From Nodularia sp. LEGE 06071 (GTDB lineage Bacteria > Cyanobacteriota > Cyanobacteriia > Cyanobacteriales > Nostocaceae), in contig NZ_JADEWH010000018.1 in the NCBI RefSeq assembly GCF_015207755.1, positions 35,123 to 99,122 of the forward strand: a stretch of 64,000 nucleotides of DNA. Direction: 5' to 3'. The position numbers and the translations under genes are program-made. Under the pieces are notes generated by a model that saw only the letters and a program-made list of their open reading frames with translations, ran no database searches and was not told the DNA's origin. Shown here piece by piece: positions 62,524-64,000 of this stretch; the stretch's first letter is position 1, and every line of letters starts with the position of its first letter.

Positions 62524-62972
62524 AGAAATTTTTCCTAGATAGAAGCGGAATAATTGATTCTAGCAACAAGTTTTGTCAGGGACAGGAGAATTTTTCCGAC
62601 TTGATTATTTGGTAATCGCTCAAAGCATCTGGGTGTTGTCGTTATAGGACAGTTGATCATGGGTTGGCAAATGGGGAGTAAGACAAGAGTCTGGAAGTAA
62701 GTAGGTGGGACTCGGAAAAACCAAACTATATTACGACTCGTAAACACCCATGAAACTTTTACCAATGACCAATGACAAAGGACAACCCCCGCCAGTTAAG
62801 TTTATTTACGCCCACCTACTTAAACACATTCTGTCTATTTTAGATATGGAAACAGGATTTGATCATCACAGATATGAGAACCATACTGGTATAGAAGTTT
62901 AGTTTTGAGTCAATAATGCAACTTAGAAGACTCTAAATACGTCCAATAATTTATCCCATTAACTTAATTACA
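62524..62972. other. Intergenic stretch with second MITE copy
   Basis: 449 bases between divergent genes. The middle is the element at 62698-62822. No coding region is supported in the remainder. Confidence 0.5.
62698..62822. mobile_element. MITE-like element, second copy
   Basis: 125 bases bounded by a 12-bp perfect inverted repeat, taagtaggtggg / cccacctactta. It aligns with the element at 20996-21126 along nearly its full length, with shared blocks aactatattac, accaatgaccaatgacaaag and tttatttacgcc. No ORF. Confidence 0.82.
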
Positions 62973-63827
62973 ATGAATTGGAACAGCTTTTTTGCAAATC
63001 TTGATCATAGACGGAGACGTTGGTTTTATCCGTTGATTTCGGTGGTAGTCGCTCTGAGTCTGTGCCTGACTACACCCATGCCTGGAAATGCCTTCGATAT
63101 CCGGTCTCTTCTGTTCCGGGGAATCCAGGTAATTCAGATGTCTAATCTGTCTGATCGCCAAGAAGTTGATCTTGGTAGGCAGATGAATCAGCAGTTGCAG
63201 AGTAGTAATATTAAACTGAGCCGCAATTCTACGATTAATCGCTATGTGGAACAAATTGGTCAGCGCTTGGTAGCTAATAGCGATCGCCCATCACTTCCTT
63301 TTACGTTCCAAGTCGTTGAAGATAATGCTATCAATGCTTTTGCTACTTTGGGGGGTTATGTATATATCCACACTGGTTTAATGAAAGCCGCAGAGAATGA
63401 AGCGGAATTAGCTAGTGTGATTGCCCATGAAATTGGTCACATTGGCGGCAGACACTTAGTACAACAGATGCGGCAAAGAGAGATCGCTAGTGGTGTAGCT
63501 TCAGCCGCAGGTTTAGATCGCAATGCCGCTGTGGGAATTGGTGTAGAACTCGCACTCAACCGTCCCCGCAGTCGTCAAGATGAATTTGATGCTGATGTTA
63601 GAGGGTTAAGAGCTTTGACACAGGCTGGTTATGCTCAGTCGGCGATGGTTTCCTTTATGCAAAAGCTGATGCAAAAAGGGGGTTCTATGCCGACATTTTT
63701 GAGTACTCACCCTGGCACAGGCGATCGCATTCAGGCCTTGCAAAGTTCAATTAATGCCCAACCGAGCAATAAACGCGACGGATTGGATAAAGCTGCTTAT
63801 CGAGGTTCTATCCGAAGCATACTTTAG
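62973..63827 (+). CDS. M48-family metallopeptidase, exported
   Basis: 284 residues. A basic N-terminus and hydrophobic segment (residues 18-40) give a signal peptide ending near MPGNAFD. The peptidase domain has the zinc motif in ASVIAHEIGHIGGRH (His152, Glu153, His156), a later RQDEFDADVRGLRAL supplying the third ligand, and FLSTHPGTGDRIQALQ. It resembles periplasmic BepA/YfgC-type M48 proteases that manage outer-membrane protein quality, but lacks the TPR domain of BepA. Confidence 0.9.
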   Translation: MNWNSFFANLDHRRRRWFYPLISVVVALSLCLTTPMPGNAFDIRSLLFRGIQVIQMSNLSDRQEVDLGRQMNQQLQSSNIKLSRNSTINRYVEQIGQRLVANSDRPSLPFTFQVVEDNAINAFATLGGYVYIHTGLMKAAENEAELASVIAHEIGHIGGRHLVQQMRQREIASGVASAAGLDRNAAVGIGVELALNRPRSRQDEFDADVRGLRALTQAGYAQSAMVSFMQKLMQKGGSMPTFLSTHPGTGDRIQALQSSINAQPSNKRDGLDKAAYRGSIRSIL

Positions 63828-63846
63828 TGGAAATGTCAATCATTAC

Positions 63847-64000
63847 CAAAGAATTGGGTCTAAAGCCCCGTCGTTCTACGACGGCTTTTTCATGATTGTT
63901 GCTCATAATTGTGGTACGATTACGTTAGTGCAACTGACGTAACCATGCTGGTATTTGAGGCAAAACTTGAGGGTACAAACGAACAGTATCAGTTGCTTGA
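63847..64000 (+). mobile_element. IS200/IS605-type element, left end (partial)
   Basis: Begins directly after TTAC (63843-63846) with CAAAGAATTGGGTC, then the hairpin agccccgtcg-ttcta-cgacggct, very like the left end at 39919 (CGAAAAATTGGGTT, same hairpin). It leads into tnpB at 63945 and continues past the window. Confidence 0.88.
63945..64000 (+). CDS. tnpB: RNA-guided endonuclease TnpB / IS605 OrfB (5' end, partial)
   Basis: Eighteen codons from the ATG read MLVFEAKLEGTNEQYQLL, the typical N-terminus of cyanobacterial TnpB (OrfB of IS200/IS605). TnpB is an RNA-guided DNA nuclease, ancestor of Cas12, that uses an RNA from the element's right end. No tnpA lies between the element's left end and tnpB, so the element is of the tnpB-only type (IS1341-like) unless tnpA lies further on. 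Confidence 0.85.
   Translation, partial: MLVFEAKLEGTNEQYQLL

Overview
The window is chromosomal DNA from a cyanobacterium, most likely a filamentous, heterocyst-forming type (Nostocales). Reasons: protochlorophyllide reductase at the left edge, a high-light-inducible protein, an orange-carotenoid-protein (OCP) half-protein pair, a SigA that reads like the Nostoc/Anabaena protein, abundant GCGATCGC (HIP1) octamers, heptamer tandem repeats between genes, and many small palindromic repeats. The species cannot be named from sequence reading alone.

Layout. 1-6.2 kb: por 3' end, a small unknown ORF, a Uma2 nuclease, a DUF389 membrane protein, a PD-(D/E)XK nuclease-like protein and dnaG. 6.3-15.7 kb: a cell-wall hydrolase, an MscS-type channel with a long coiled-coil domain, small envelope proteins, a GH10-like lipid-anchored or secreted glycosidase, glcD and a WG-repeat protein. 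15.9-28.9 kb: a tandem Uma2 duplication, miaA, gyrB, a fasciclin lipoprotein, a 1.6 kb gene-free stretch, sigA, a HLIP gene, a GyrA/ParC-type topoisomerase subunit and a single-domain response regulator. 29-41 kb: a TPR protein, then two complete sets of a MacA/MacB-like exporter (adaptor, permease, ATPase) on either side of one TolC-like gene. The second set is split by a dead Rpn-type gene that carries a 405-bp IS200/IS605-type insertion. 41-45 kb: a helical carotenoid protein and a CTD homologue (the two halves of OCP), with a HAD phosphatase and queG between them. 45.6-48.6 kb: a partner-switching module (RsbW-like kinase, RsbU/PP2C phosphatase with receiver) and a NarL-type regulator. 49-57 kb: one 2687-residue RTX/Calx-beta/RHS/VWD/DUF4114 mosaic protein. 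57.9-64 kb: a WecG-type glycosyltransferase, ftsE, an armadillo-like membrane protein, an alpha/beta-hydrolase, a DUF4330 protein, an M48 peptidase, and the start of an IS200/IS605 element with tnpB.

Besides the genes, the window is unusually rich in small non-autonomous mobile elements whose ends can be read directly: a 144-bp element with an 11-bp target duplication (4.0 kb), a 124-bp element with a 10-bp duplication (25.5 kb), a pair of ~130-bp elements with related ends (21.0 and 62.7 kb), two further terminal-inverted-repeat elements (13.1 and 60.7 kb), and four loci of one IS200/IS605 group using target TTAC and right-end TCAA (39.5, 57.2, 59.7 and 63.8 kb).

The most interesting candidates are the mosaic giant protein next to the partner-switching genes, the attenuator-like hairpin ahead of the first exporter operon, the doubled exporter around one TolC, the split OCP pair, a wall amidase with Gln at its usual catalytic Glu, and the insertion-dissected Rpn gene whose empty site can be rebuilt exactly.
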